From Acidobacteriota bacterium (GTDB taxonomy: Bacteria; Acidobacteriota; Terriglobia; UBA7540), in contig QHZK01000275.1 of NCBI GenBank assembly GCA_003224635.1, forward strand, positions 1 through 13,229: a stretch of 13,229 nucleotides of DNA, written 5' to 3'. Numbering within the stretch: the first letter of the stretch is position 1; each line of letters opens with the position of its first letter. The notes under the pieces were generated by a model that did no database searches, was not told where the DNA came from, and saw nothing but the letters and a program-made list of their open reading frames with translations. The translations under genes were made by a program, and so were the position numbers. Below, one piece after another: positions 1 through 7,037 of the stretch.

Positions 1-33
1 CGGCCGCATTCGAGGTGGGTAACGAAAGACATC

Positions 34-75
34 GTCAGTAGTCAGCAGTCAGTTGTCCTCAGTCCTTCGTCATTC
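34..75. repeat. Heptanucleotide tandem array, GTCAGTT type
   Basis: Six consecutive 7-nt units each begin with GTC (GTCAGTA, GTCAGCA, GTCAGTT, GTCCTCA, GTCCTTC, GTCATTC). The units are degenerate but the 7-nt phase is unbroken. The array lies in the leading stretch (1-210), which holds no recognisable gene, and directly abuts the long inverted repeat at 77-130. Confidence 0.75.
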
Positions 76-76
76 G

Positions 77-130
77 CTGTAGCGGCGTCTATGAGCGCTG
101 AAAAACGGCGCTCGCAGACCGCCGCTACAG
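77..130. repeat. Long inverted repeat / stem-loop
   Basis: The left arm (77-98, starting CTGTAGCGGCG) pairs with the right arm (108-130, ending CGCCGCTACAG) around a 9-nt loop. The outer 11 bp are perfect; the inner part has one bulge and two mismatches. An ATG at 91 lies inside the left arm, which argues against using it as the start of the following gene. The right arm contains CGCAGAC, the core of the stem-loops at 1147, 1224 and 11514. TGTAGCGG recurs near 10960. Confidence 0.7.
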
Positions 131-210
131 AAAACGTCAGTAGCACTGCGACCCGAATAAATTACAATGGGAAGTCGGCGGAGAACAACTGTAACCGGAT
201 CGGAAGAGGC

Positions 211-1116
211 ATGGGCAAAAACGACGAACCACGGACCAAGGACGAAGGACAAAGGACACAGGACACAGGACAAAGAGCCAAGGCCGTTCGTTTACTCGCC
301 ATCGATCTCGACGGGACGCTGCTCGACAGCCGCTCGGAAATCTCGCCTGCCAACCTGCAGGCCCTGGCGGAGGCTTCGGCGCGCGGCGTCCAAGTGCTGA
401 TCGTGACCGGCCGCCGGTTTCACTCCGCGCGGCCGTTTGTCGCGCAGCTTCCCTGCCCCGTCGCCGTGATCTCCTCGAACGGCGCGCGAATCGCCACTTC
501 GTCCGGCGGGGTGCTTTATCGGAATTTCCTTCCCGCCGCCGTGGCGCGACAGGCCCTCGAAATCGCCAGCGAATACTGGCCTTATGCGGTGGCAATCTTT
601 GACGTGCCGGGCCGGGGCCAAGTCACCATGCACGAGGGCGCCGTGATCGAAGGGCCGCTCGGCTGGTACCTGAAAAGCGCCCCCGAATGCCTGGCCCAGG
701 TAGAGGAGTTTGACGCGGCCATCACCCAGGACCCGATCCAGGTCCTATTCGGCGGCCCTCCGGCCCGCATCGCGCCGCTCGAACCCGTGCTGCGCGCCTC
801 GGCGGCCATTTCGAGCATCCACCTGACCTGGACGAAGTATCCAGCTCGCAACACCTCCCTGCTCGACGTCATGAACAAGGGCTGCTCGAAGGGAAGCGCG
901 CTCGCCGTCTGGGCCCAACGCACCGGCATCGACCCGAGCGAGATCATGGCCATCGGGGACAACTTCAATGACCTCGAGATGCTCGAGTTCGCTGGGCGGC
1001 CTGTGTTGATGGGGAACTCGGACCCGGCCCTGGGGCGGGATGGGTGGGCCGTCACAGCTTCGAATGATGAGGACGGCGTGGCGCGGGCCGTCCGCACCTA
1101 CGTTTTGGGCGAGTAG
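211..1116 (+). CDS. HAD superfamily hydrolase, Cof-type (HAD-IIB) phosphatase
   Basis: This is a 301-residue cytoplasmic, Mg-dependent phosphatase of the Cof/HAD-IIB type; the family acts on sugar phosphates and other small phosphorylated metabolites, and the substrate cannot be read from sequence. All four HAD motifs are visible: motif I DLDGT with nucleophile and acid at about D32 and D34, motif II VTGR near residue 65, motif III lysine in SKGSA near 227, and motif IV GDNFND at about 249-254. The cap domain lies between motifs II and III. An in-frame ATG at 91 would add 40 residues, but it lies inside a palindromic repeat, so the ATG at 211 is preferred; a GGAAGAGG sequence just before it is too close to be an ideal ribosome site. 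Residues about 7-24 are encoded by a heptanucleotide repeat array, so the N-terminus is repeat-derived and the start is uncertain. It is convergent with the PAP2/LolA gene. Confidence 0.85.
   Translation: MGKNDEPRTKDEGQRTQDTGQRAKAVRLLAIDLDGTLLDSRSEISPANLQALAEASARGVQVLIVTGRRFHSARPFVAQLPCPVAVISSNGARIATSSGGVLYRNFLPAAVARQALEIASEYWPYAVAIFDVPGRGQVTMHEGAVIEGPLGWYLKSAPECLAQVEEFDAAITQDPIQVLFGGPPARIAPLEPVLRASAAISSIHLTWTKYPARNTSLLDVMNKGCSKGSALAVWAQRTGIDPSEIMAIGDNFNDLEMLEFAGRPVLMGNSDPALGRDGWAVTASNDEDGVARAVRTYVLGE
228..283 (+). repeat. Heptanucleotide array inside HAD coding sequence, GGACAAA type
   Basis: Eight 7-nt units run in phase (ACCACGG, ACCAAGG, ACGAAGG, ACAAAGG, ACACAGG, ACACAGG, ACAAAGA, GCCAAGG). 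Because three units equal seven codons, the array encodes a seven-residue repeat (RTKDEGQ, then RTQDTGQ). It ends only a few codons before the first catalytic motif of the HAD protein. Confidence 0.85.
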
Positions 1117-1146
1117 GGCTTGGTAGCGCCGCTTCCGCACGGCTGG

Positions 1147-1174
1147 CGCAGACCGTGGATTTTGACGGTCTGCG
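1147..1174. repeat. Perfect 10-bp stem-loop, CGCAGAC family
   Basis: CGCAGACCGT pairs perfectly with ACGGTCTGCG around an 8-nt loop (GGATTTTG). It lies in the gap between two convergent genes and could help end transcription in both directions, but no T-run follows. It shares its outer 7 bp with the stem-loops at 1224-1251 and 11514-11540. Confidence 0.75.
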
Positions 1175-1223
1175 ATTTCCCGAAAAGACTGGCTGGGCGA
1201 GCGGTCGGTTCGCTTCGCGAGAT

Positions 1224-1251
1224 CGCAGACGCTCAACGGCAAGCGTCTGCG
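1224..1251. repeat. Perfect 10-bp stem-loop, CGCAGAC family, second copy
   Basis: CGCAGACGCT pairs perfectly with AGCGTCTGCG around an 8-nt loop (CAACGGCA). The outer 7 bp match the copy at 1147, while the inner 3 bp differ on both arms and remain complementary. It lies 30 bp beyond the 3' end of the PAP2/LolA gene. Confidence 0.75.
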
Positions 1252-1280
1252 CCGGCCGGTTGAATCTTGCACTACTACCG

Positions 1281-3071
1281 CTACTGATCGATAACCTCGG
1301 TCCCGGCGGGTGGAGCGAACTTGAAGAGCGCGGAGGCGAGCGCAACATCTCTTTCAATGCGGTCGAAACGGAACTCCATAACGCTGCGGTCGGGATAGAA
1401 GACCACCAGGCGCCGGACGTCGAACTGGGGGGTCACCTCCATCAGGACCTGGCTGTATTCCTCTTCGTACCCATGCTTGGGATAGCCTCGCAACACACGG
1501 TCTCCGGGCTCGGCCTTCAGCGCTTGATCGGCAAACTCGATCTTGGAAAAAATTCTGTGCAAGTCGAAGTGCGACACGAGCAGCGGGAAAGGCACGCGCG
1601 GGTCGTCCATCGATTTCACCGGCGAGCGCGTGGCTTGCTTTTCCTCGGGAATGTAAAGCCACAGTTTCTTCCCGTCGGAGACCACCAGTTTGTCCTTGGG
1701 CTCCCGGTAGTCCCAGCGCATCAGGCCGCCGCGCGCAAAATACGCCGTGCCGGACTCAACTCGCGTGGTCTCGCCCCAGGCGTACGTCTGAGTAAAGGCC
1801 GCGCGCAAGGTCCGCACGGACCGGTAGCGCGCCTCGATTCCACGGACGAACTGATCGAGTTCCGCGGCGGGCCGCGTGGCGCCTGCAGCCAGAAGGCCGC
1901 CCGCCATGAGAGGCGTACCGAGGGCGATCAGCCACCGCGATGTCTGTCGCGGCGCTCGAAGCCTGCCCTGTAAGGGAGCGCCGATGAACGTCTGTGGTCG
2001 GCGCCTGACACCTGACACCTGAAACCCGGCACCTGTCCGCGCCGACCACGCGGCCGGCAGCGCCACGGGAATCTCGACTTCTCCGAAGCGCTTGAACATC
2101 CAATTGGCCAGCCCGTAACTCACGGGCGCGAGGACGAGCCCGGCCACGCAATCGACCAAATAATGGTAGCGGAGATACACGGTCGAGACCCACAAGCTCA
2201 AGACGAGCGGCGCAAGGACCCAGGCCAGCGGGCGCGAATTCCGCCGGGCGTACAGCCACACCACAAACGAAATCCCCACGTGCAGGCTGGGGAACACGTC
2301 CCGCCGGATGCGCGCAAAATCCATGAACTCGACCTGCCTGTTGAACACGCCGAGCGGCTGCGCGAGCGGCACGGTGTACTGGTGGCGAAGCGTGTACATC
2401 GGCCCGATGGCGGGAACCACGAGGTAACCCAGCAGCCCGAAAAAAGAGACGACGAGCACGCCGCACATCATCTCGCGGAATCTTCCCCGCGGCCGCCGAA
2501 CATAAAGAAAGCAGGCGACGAGCGGGATGTTGAAGATGTGGTAGGCGTAGGCAAATTCCATCCACCCGGTCAGCGGCGGGCTGATGAAGCGCTGGATCGC
2601 AACACTCGCCTGAAAATGAAACAGCCTCTGGTCGAGCGCGATCAGCGCCGCGTCGCGGTCCGTGGTGATCAAAAGATGAGTGGCGTCGCCCCAAAGGGAA
2701 TAGTACATGAGCAGAATCACCAGGAATGGGAACCAGTCCCTGACGATCTCCCAATACGGGCGCACAAAATCCCAGAGGTCGGCGCGCTGTCCGTTCGCCG
2801 ACGGAGCCGCCCGGGCTGCGACCGCGCTCGCTTCCGTCGCTGCGTGCCCGGCAGGCTCCCTTCGTCCAGCCACAAAGTAGTGCACCAGCTCCTTCGCCAG
2901 CAGCAAGGATACCGCCGGAATGATGATGAGCACGTCGGCCGGGCTCACGTTTTCCCGGCGCAGCTCGCGGAAGAAGATCTTCACGGCCAGCGTGAGCAGG
3001 AAGAACACCAGCGCCACGAGGTCTTCTAGTCGCAGCCGAAGCGTAAAGTGGCGGTCCCACGTCCTGGGCAT
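1281..3071 (-). CDS. PAP2-family membrane phosphatase fused to a LolA-like lipoprotein carrier domain
   Basis: One 596-residue chain holds two normally separate proteins. Residues about 15-330 form a polytopic PAP2 (inositolphosphotransferase-like) membrane phosphatase with the catalytic motifs PSLHVG (261-266, His264) and RYHYLVD (His303, Asp307); the family removes phosphate from lipid phosphates on the periplasmic side. Residues about 405-596 resemble LolA, the periplasmic carrier that takes lipoproteins to the outer membrane (FTQTY, GTAYFARGGLMRWDY, LWLYIPEEKQ). The linker is arginine-rich (355-379) and followed by a hydrophobic segment (380-398) that looks like the old LolA signal peptide. 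If PAP2 ends in the cytoplasm, this segment would act as an extra membrane span and put LolA in the periplasm. A heptanucleotide repeat encodes about residues 346-357, at the junction. No clear ribosome site precedes the ATG. An internal ATG (1907) could start LolA separately but would give a signal peptide without basic residues. It is the last gene of the leftward train. Confidence 0.82.
   Translation of the reverse strand: MPRTWDRHFTLRLRLEDLVALVFFLLTLAVKIFFRELRRENVSPADVLIIIPAVSLLLAKELVHYFVAGRREPAGHAATEASAVAARAAPSANGQRADLWDFVRPYWEIVRDWFPFLVILLMYYSLWGDATHLLITTDRDAALIALDQRLFHFQASVAIQRFISPPLTGWMEFAYAYHIFNIPLVACFLYVRRPRGRFREMMCGVLVVSFFGLLGYLVVPAIGPMYTLRHQYTVPLAQPLGVFNRQVEFMDFARIRRDVFPSLHVGISFVVWLYARRNSRPLAWVLAPLVLSLWVSTVYLRYHYLVDCVAGLVLAPVSYGLANWMFKRFGEVEIPVALPAAWSARTGAGFQVSGVRRRPQTFIGAPLQGRLRAPRQTSRWLIALGTPLMAGGLLAAGATRPAAELDQFVRGIEARYRSVRTLRAAFTQTYAWGETTRVESGTAYFARGGLMRWDYREPKDKLVVSDGKKLWLYIPEEKQATRSPVKSMDDPRVPFPLLVSHFDLHRIFSKIEFADQALKAEPGDRVLRGYPKHGYEEEYSQVLMEVTPQFDVRRLVVFYPDRSVMEFRFDRIERDVALASALFKFAPPAGTEVIDQ
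2001..2035 (-). repeat. Heptanucleotide array at PAP2/LolA junction, CAGGTGT type
   Basis: Five in-phase 7-nt units are seen (plus strand GCGCCTG, ACACCTG, ACACCTG, AAACCCG, GCACCTG). They lie within the coding sequence exactly between the last PAP2 membrane span and the LolA signal-like segment. Confidence 0.75.
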
Positions 3072-3083
3072 AGAGCATCAAAG

Positions 3084-3118
3084 AGCAGTCGAAAGTCGAC
3101 AGTTGAAAGTTGAAAGTC
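3084..3118. repeat. Heptanucleotide array, GAAAGTT type
   Basis: Five in-phase 7-nt units are seen (AGCAGTC, GAAAGTC, GACAGTT, GAAAGTT, GAAAGTC). They lie 13 bp upstream of the start codon of the PAP2/LolA gene, in a 145-bp spacer that is mostly repeat. Confidence 0.75.
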
Positions 3119-3161
3119 AAAAAGGTAACCGTCCTCGTAGTCATGATCCATGCGTCCCGTC

Positions 3162-3210
3162 ATTCGTAATTCATCATTCATAATTCATCATTCACCATTC
3201 GTACTTCAGT
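3162..3210. repeat. Heptanucleotide array, ATTCATC type
   Basis: Seven in-phase 7-nt units are seen (ATTCGTA, ATTCATC, ATTCATA, ATTCATC, ATTCACC, ATTCGTA, CTTCAGT). The array ends 6 bp beyond the stop codon of the TPR gene at 3217-4008. The same unit type recurs at 9871-9905 and 13112-13150. Confidence 0.8.
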
Positions 3211-3216
3211 CCGGCT

Positions 3217-4008
3217 TCAGTGCGCCGCTCCGTACAGCGCCTTCAGGTCTCGGAACCTCTGGCGAGCGTCAGCAGGGAAAGGGAACTTCTCCGTCTCATT
3301 CAAGACTGCGAGCGCCCTTGCGCGCTCTCCCCTCAGGAAATAGACCTGCGCGAGCCCTCTCACAGCGTGCTCCTGGCTGGGGAACATCTGCAGGACGGCC
3401 AGAAAGCGTCGCTCGGCCTCGGGATATTTCTTCTGGTTAAGATGCGCCATTCCTTCGAGCACGTAGGGCGCGGCATAATCGCGGTTTTCCTTGATGAGCT
3501 GCCGGGTGAGGAGAATGACCTGGTCGTACTCGGCCAGGAAGAAATGGGCGAACGCGAACCGCAAAGCATCCTCCTCCTCCAGCCGGCCGCCGCTCATGGA
3601 CCTGAACGCCGGCTCATCTTCGAGCATCGACGCGAACTGCTGCTGGGAAAACTTGCTGCGCGCCAGTGTCTGCCAGTAGCGAAGCACGCCCGGACGCAAC
3701 TGGACCGCCCTCCGAGCGTTCGCATAGGCGCGCCGTGCCTCGGAGTGCGCCAGGTTATCCTGGCTGGCCCAGAAGTAGAATTGCGCGGCGAGGTCGTAGC
3801 CCACGCCTCGGGCGCCGAGCGCCGCCAGAGCCAGGAGAATAGCGTACAGGACGCCTCTTGACCAAGCCAGCCGCCGGGCCAGCCGCCGGGATTTGGCAGC
3901 CTGCCCGTCAGCCCGCAGGCCGCCGATACCCTTGGCTGCGAGCACGGCGAGGAAAACGAGGCTCAGCGCCTTCATCGCTTCCCAGAAGATGAATCGGAGG
4001 GAGTCCAC
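3217..4008 (-). CDS. Membrane-anchored tetratricopeptide-repeat protein
   Basis: This 263-residue protein has two N-terminal hydrophobic segments (about 14-30 and 52-69) separated by a basic stretch (RRLARRLAW). A soluble region of TPR-like helical pairs follows at roughly 75-105, 145-175, 178-211 and 213-240; the third and fourth carry typical spacing (APYVLEGMAHLNQKKYPEAERRF in outline). TPRs are protein-protein scaffolds, so it probably holds a partner at the membrane, but the partner is unknown. A GTG start is chosen because a GAGGA ribosome site lies about 8 nt upstream; an ATG at 3975 would remove 11 residues without losing a membrane segment. It follows another TPR-like gene across a 205-bp spacer and precedes PAP2/LolA, all on one strand. 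No specific gene name is recognised. Confidence 0.75.
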   Translation of the reverse strand: MDSLRFIFWEAMKALSLVFLAVLAAKGIGGLRADGQAAKSRRLARRLAWSRGVLYAILLALAALGARGVGYDLAAQFYFWASQDNLAHSEARRAYANARRAVQLRPGVLRYWQTLARSKFSQQQFASMLEDEPAFRSMSGGRLEEEDALRFAFAHFFLAEYDQVILLTRQLIKENRDYAAPYVLEGMAHLNQKKYPEAERRFLAVLQMFPSQEHAVRGLAQVYFLRGERARALAVLNETEKFPFPADARQRFRDLKALYGAAH

Positions 4009-4061
4009 GCCTGTTGTCCTCTATCAGTTGATGATTACTGAGATCGGCGAAATGCGGTGAG

Positions 4062-4167
4062 AGGCCCCTCACCCCCGGCCCCTCTCCCGCGAGGGGAGAG
4101 GGGAGCAAGACTCGAATTCCTGGCCCTCGCCCCTTGCGGGAGAGGGTGGCCGGAGGCCGGGTAAGGG
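4062..4167. repeat. GC-rich dispersed repeat with strong hairpin
   Basis: CCCCTCTCCC (4079-4088) pairs with GGGAGAGGGG (4094-4103) around a 5-nt loop. A second, imperfect C-rich/G-rich pair follows (about 4124-4147). The CCCCTCTCCC...GGGAGAGGGG unit resembles a REP-like element seen in many unrelated bacterial genomes. It fills the spacer between the two TPR genes and could pause or partly end transcription, but no U-run follows on the minus strand. Confidence 0.65.
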
Positions 4168-4213
4168 GATTCGTTCGTCACTCTGTTGTGCAGACCTCCG
4201 TAAAGTAGTAGCC

Positions 4214-5119
4214 CTATTGAAGCACTCGTAAGTCGACCTTGCTCGACGAAGCCAAACCCGCGCGGCCGCCCGCGCCGATGACGTACGGGGCGCCCGACGG
4301 ATCCCTGGGCGCGGCGCGCAGGAGTCCGGATTTTACGACATCCTGAAACGAACCGGCCGGGTGACCTTGGCTGACGAGGAATCGAGCCAGCAAGTTGTCG
4401 AGCGTCTTGATCTGTTCCGCGGCCTCCAAAGCCGCCAAGTGGTCGAGAGCGGCCTGGCGCAACTGGTCGTTCTCCGCGTGGCGATAGATCTCCGCCCACA
4501 GCAGCCGGGACGTCTCGAGCTCCCCGCCTTTCGCGGCCACCGCCGCCGCCATGGCTTTCATCCACGGCAGCGCTCCCGGCCGTTCGCCGCCCACCTCGAA
4601 CGCACGGGCGGCGCGCGCGTAATCCTTCAAGTCCCAGTAGTAGATAAACCCCACGTCCTGCCACAGGCGCCAGTAATCAGGATTAGCCACGATGCCCCGG
4701 CTAAGTAATTCTAGCGCCATCTTGGGGTGGCCCGCGCCCCCGGGAGGTTTCTCGGCGAGGAAGACAGCCCCGTACCGGTACGCGACAATCAGGTGCGGGT
4801 CGAGCGTGGTCGTGACCCGGAGCAAGGGCCCCAACAGCTCGAATCGCGACGAGCGCGCCAGGCGCTGCCGGCCGAAGTACTGCACGGCGCGCGTCCAGTA
4901 AATATCGGCCAGCAAGCCTTCGTAACCCAAAGTGAGGCGACGCAGGACTTCACCCGGAGGGACAGAGGCGGCTTCCGCGAAGCGGGCGAGACTCCCCTTC
5001 TCCCGATCGATTCCCCGCTGAACGGGCACGAGAGCGAGAAAGCACAGCGCCAGCAGAATCCAGCACGCGGCTCGCGGGGAGCGCCATCCAGCGCTAGGCT
5101 TGGCAACCACGCTGGTCAT
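4214..5119 (-). CDS. TPR-like protein with N-terminal membrane anchor
   Basis: This 301-residue protein starts with a short basic tail and one hydrophobic segment (about 16-34: CWILLALCFLALVP), most likely an uncleaved anchor. A helical region resembling degenerate TPR pairs follows (for example NPDYWRLWQDVGFIYYWDLKDYARAARAF in outline, about 146-174), preceded by YEGLLADIYWTRAVQYFG near 68-85. The last 40 residues are Gly/Ala-rich. Its ATG overlaps the stop codon of the ABC gene (ATGA, 5116-5119), so the two are probably translationally coupled and functionally linked; a GAGGGG lies about 11 nt upstream. It may be a scaffold or accessory protein for the transporter, which is an inference from coupling only. 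No gene name is recognised. Confidence 0.78.
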   Translation of the reverse strand: MTSVVAKPSAGWRSPRAACWILLALCFLALVPVQRGIDREKGSLARFAEAASVPPGEVLRRLTLGYEGLLADIYWTRAVQYFGRQRLARSSRFELLGPLLRVTTTLDPHLIVAYRYGAVFLAEKPPGGAGHPKMALELLSRGIVANPDYWRLWQDVGFIYYWDLKDYARAARAFEVGGERPGALPWMKAMAAAVAAKGGELETSRLLWAEIYRHAENDQLRQAALDHLAALEAAEQIKTLDNLLARFLVSQGHPAGSFQDVVKSGLLRAAPRDPSGAPYVIGAGGRAGLASSSKVDLRVLQ

Positions 5120-6960
5120 CGGAATTCGCGCCCCTCGAAAATCAGAATCGTGCCCGAGACCAGTACGGTCGCGTAGAGGAGCGCATACAGGGTGTTCGAG
5201 ACCACAAGGTACCGGGGAATGTCTTCACCGTGCGCCGCGAGCGAGATGGCATTGAAGTCGCTGAAATTCGGCAGCACGTAGTAGAGCAAACCGGTTGTAC
5301 GCTCCACCGCTACGCTTCGGGCCGCGTGGCCCAGCTCGCGGAGATCGCTCGAGAAGTTCCCGATGACGTACAGCGCGAGCGCGTACAGGGCCGAGAGCGC
5401 GGGTGTCGAAATCGACGAGAACAGCAACGCCACACCGGTCACCAGGGCGAGTTCCAGCAGGATGAAGTAGACAGCTCGAAGCGCGTTCCAATCGCCCGCG
5501 TCCAAGCTGCGCTTCTGGTAAAGAAGCGCCACGTAAAACGCGAGCGTCATGATGCCCGTATTGACGGCGAGGGTCAGCAGGAGGCCGCAGTACTTGCCCA
5601 CGATGAATTCGGCCCGCCGGACGGGCTTCGAGAGAATGTTGTTGATGCTCCGCTTCTCGATCTCCTTCGATACCAGCCCGGTGCCAAGGAAAATCGCCAT
5701 CACCAGCCCGATCGCGGAAATGGCGCTCAAACTGAGGTTCACCAGGATCATCCGCTCGATGCCCACCGAGATGTAGCCCAAGAGAATCGACGCGCCGATC
5801 AAGAGCAGCGCAAACACCACAAGGCTGTAGAGCACGTTGTCGCGGACCGACTCCTTGAAGGTGTGAAGCGCGATCGCGGCGAGCCGGCCGGCGGAATCGC
5901 GGAGGCGAGAGGGAAACAGAGCGAGATTCTTCGCTCCGCTCAGAATGACAAGCGAAGGGCTCAGAATGACAGACGAAGGGGTCGTTTCTGCCGCCGAATT
6001 CCCAGTTTCCGATTTCCGGTTGCTGGTGTCCTTATTTCCGCCGCGAACCCGATCGACGAAATAATCCTCGAGCGACACTCTGACCGGATTGACGGAGACG
6101 ATCCGGGCGCCTTGGTGAAGCGCCCCGTCCAGAATCCTGTTGACGTCGCATTCTGCGGGAATCGCGAATCGAACGCGGCGGCCCGTCCGGACCCGCGAGC
6201 GTGATAACGGCGCGAGTTCACCGACCAGCTCGGGCGCAGGGTCTTCCAGGACAATTTCCACCGTCTGAACTTGCAAGCCGAGGATCTGCCTCAGCTCCCC
6301 GCACCCCTCGAGTCTCCCTTGGTTCAGAATCGCAACGCGGTCGCACAGCATTTCAGCGTCGGAAAGAATGTGGGTGGAAAAGAAAACCGTCTTGCCCTCG
6401 GCCTTCAGTCGCAGGATAAGATCACGCACTTCCCTCCGCCCCAGAGGGTCGAGGCCCGACATCGGCTCGTCGAGGAAGAGCACCTCGGGGTCGTTGATCA
6501 GCGCCTGGGCGATCCCTAGCCTTTGCGTCATGCCCTTCGAGAACTTCCCCAGCGGAACGCGGCGCGAGTCCGAGAGTCCAACCCGCTCGATTAATTCATC
6601 GACGCGGCGTCGGCGCTCGGAAGCGGCCAGCCCGAAAAGCTGTCCCGCGTAATTCAGGAACTCTTCGGCGGTCAGGTGATCGTAGAAGTACGGATTTTCA
6701 GGAACGTAGCCGACGCGCGCGCGCAGAGAAACATCGCCCGCGTCGCGCCCCAGGATCCGGGCCGTCCCCGAGGTCGGGAAAATCAGCCGGAGAAGGATTT
6801 TGAGCGTTGTGCTCTTGCCGGCGCCGTTGGGCCCCAGCAGACCGAAGATTTCGGACCCTTCGACGCGCAGGTCGAGCCCGTCGAGGGCGCGCTTGGGCCG
6901 GCCACGCCAGAACCCCAAACGATAGTCTTTGGTGAGCCCTACGGTCTCAACGGCGAACAT
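5116..6960 (-). CDS. ABC transporter, ATPase and ABC-2-type permease in one polypeptide
   Basis: The 614-residue chain begins with a complete ABC ATPase: Walker A GPNGAGKST (43-51), Q-loop-position segment YVPENP (85-90), signature FSKGMTQR (140-147), Walker B VLFLDEP (160-166) and H-loop STHIL (His197). The second half (about 361-614) is an ABC-2-type permease with about six membrane spans, starting AIALHTFKESVRDNVLYSL, which looks like the usual N-terminus of such permeases but without its own ATG. Homologues are normally two adjacent genes. The linker (about 306-360) is made of two repeat types: a heptanucleotide array (residues about 310-322) and a CATTCTGAG-type repeat (about 327-346). 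The substrate is unknown; the export direction is the family expectation. It starts 77 bp after the prepilin stop, and its stop overlaps the next gene by ATGA. No clear ribosome site is visible before the ATG. Confidence 0.88.
   Translation of the reverse strand: MFAVETVGLTKDYRLGFWRGRPKRALDGLDLRVEGSEIFGLLGPNGAGKSTTLKILLRLIFPTSGTARILGRDAGDVSLRARVGYVPENPYFYDHLTAEEFLNYAGQLFGLAASERRRRVDELIERVGLSDSRRVPLGKFSKGMTQRLGIAQALINDPEVLFLDEPMSGLDPLGRREVRDLILRLKAEGKTVFFSTHILSDAEMLCDRVAILNQGRLEGCGELRQILGLQVQTVEIVLEDPAPELVGELAPLSRSRVRTGRRVRFAIPAECDVNRILDGALHQGARIVSVNPVRVSLEDYFVDRVRGGNKDTSNRKSETGNSAAETTPSSVILSPSLVILSGAKNLALFPSRLRDSAGRLAAIALHTFKESVRDNVLYSLVVFALLLIGASILLGYISVGIERMILVNLSLSAISAIGLVMAIFLGTGLVSKEIEKRSINNILSKPVRRAEFIVGKYCGLLLTLAVNTGIMTLAFYVALLYQKRSLDAGDWNALRAVYFILLELALVTGVALLFSSISTPALSALYALALYVIGNFSSDLRELGHAARSVAVERTTGLLYYVLPNFSDFNAISLAAHGEDIPRYLVVSNTLYALLYATVLVSGTILIFEGREFR
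5922..5982 (-). repeat. CATTCTGAG-type dispersed repeat in ABC linker
   Basis: On the plus strand, GAGATTCTTCGCTCCGCTC followed by AGAATGAC (5923-5949) and a second partial TCAGAATGAC (5961-5970) are seen. This is the same family as the paired copies at 7758-7843. Here it is translated as the linker between ATPase and permease (residues such as VILSPSLVILSGAKNL). Confidence 0.75.
5997..6031 (-). repeat. Heptanucleotide array in ABC linker, GGAAACT type
   Basis: Five 7-nt units are seen (plus strand AATTCCC, AGTTTCC, GATTTCC, GGTTGCT, GGTGTCC). They encode about residues 310-322 of the ABC protein, directly after the ATPase domain. The period is clear but the units are degenerate. Confidence 0.6.
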
Positions 6961-7037
6961 AACCGTAAATCATGCCGCGCAGGAACACGTCATCCGCTCG
7001 CCAACAGCTAGGGAGATCATCGCGCGCGATGGCTAGC

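Noticed and set aside
163..168. TACAAT as a -10 box for the HAD gene
   Set aside because: No acceptable -35 sequence lies 16-18 bp upstream.
91..210. Upstream ATG at 91 extending the HAD protein by 40 residues
   Set aside because: The ATG lies inside a long inverted repeat and the added residues look like translated repeat DNA; the ATG at 211 is more plausible though not proven.
1756..3144. Long open frame of about 460 codons on the minus strand
   Set aside because: It overlaps the PAP2/LolA gene in another frame, encodes an Arg/Ala/Pro-rich sequence with no motif, and is a by-product of high GC.
7018..7031. 14-bp palindrome CATCGCGCGCGATG between prepilin and ABC genes as a terminator
   Set aside because: It has no loop and no following T-run; a GC-alternating palindrome can occur by chance in this composition.
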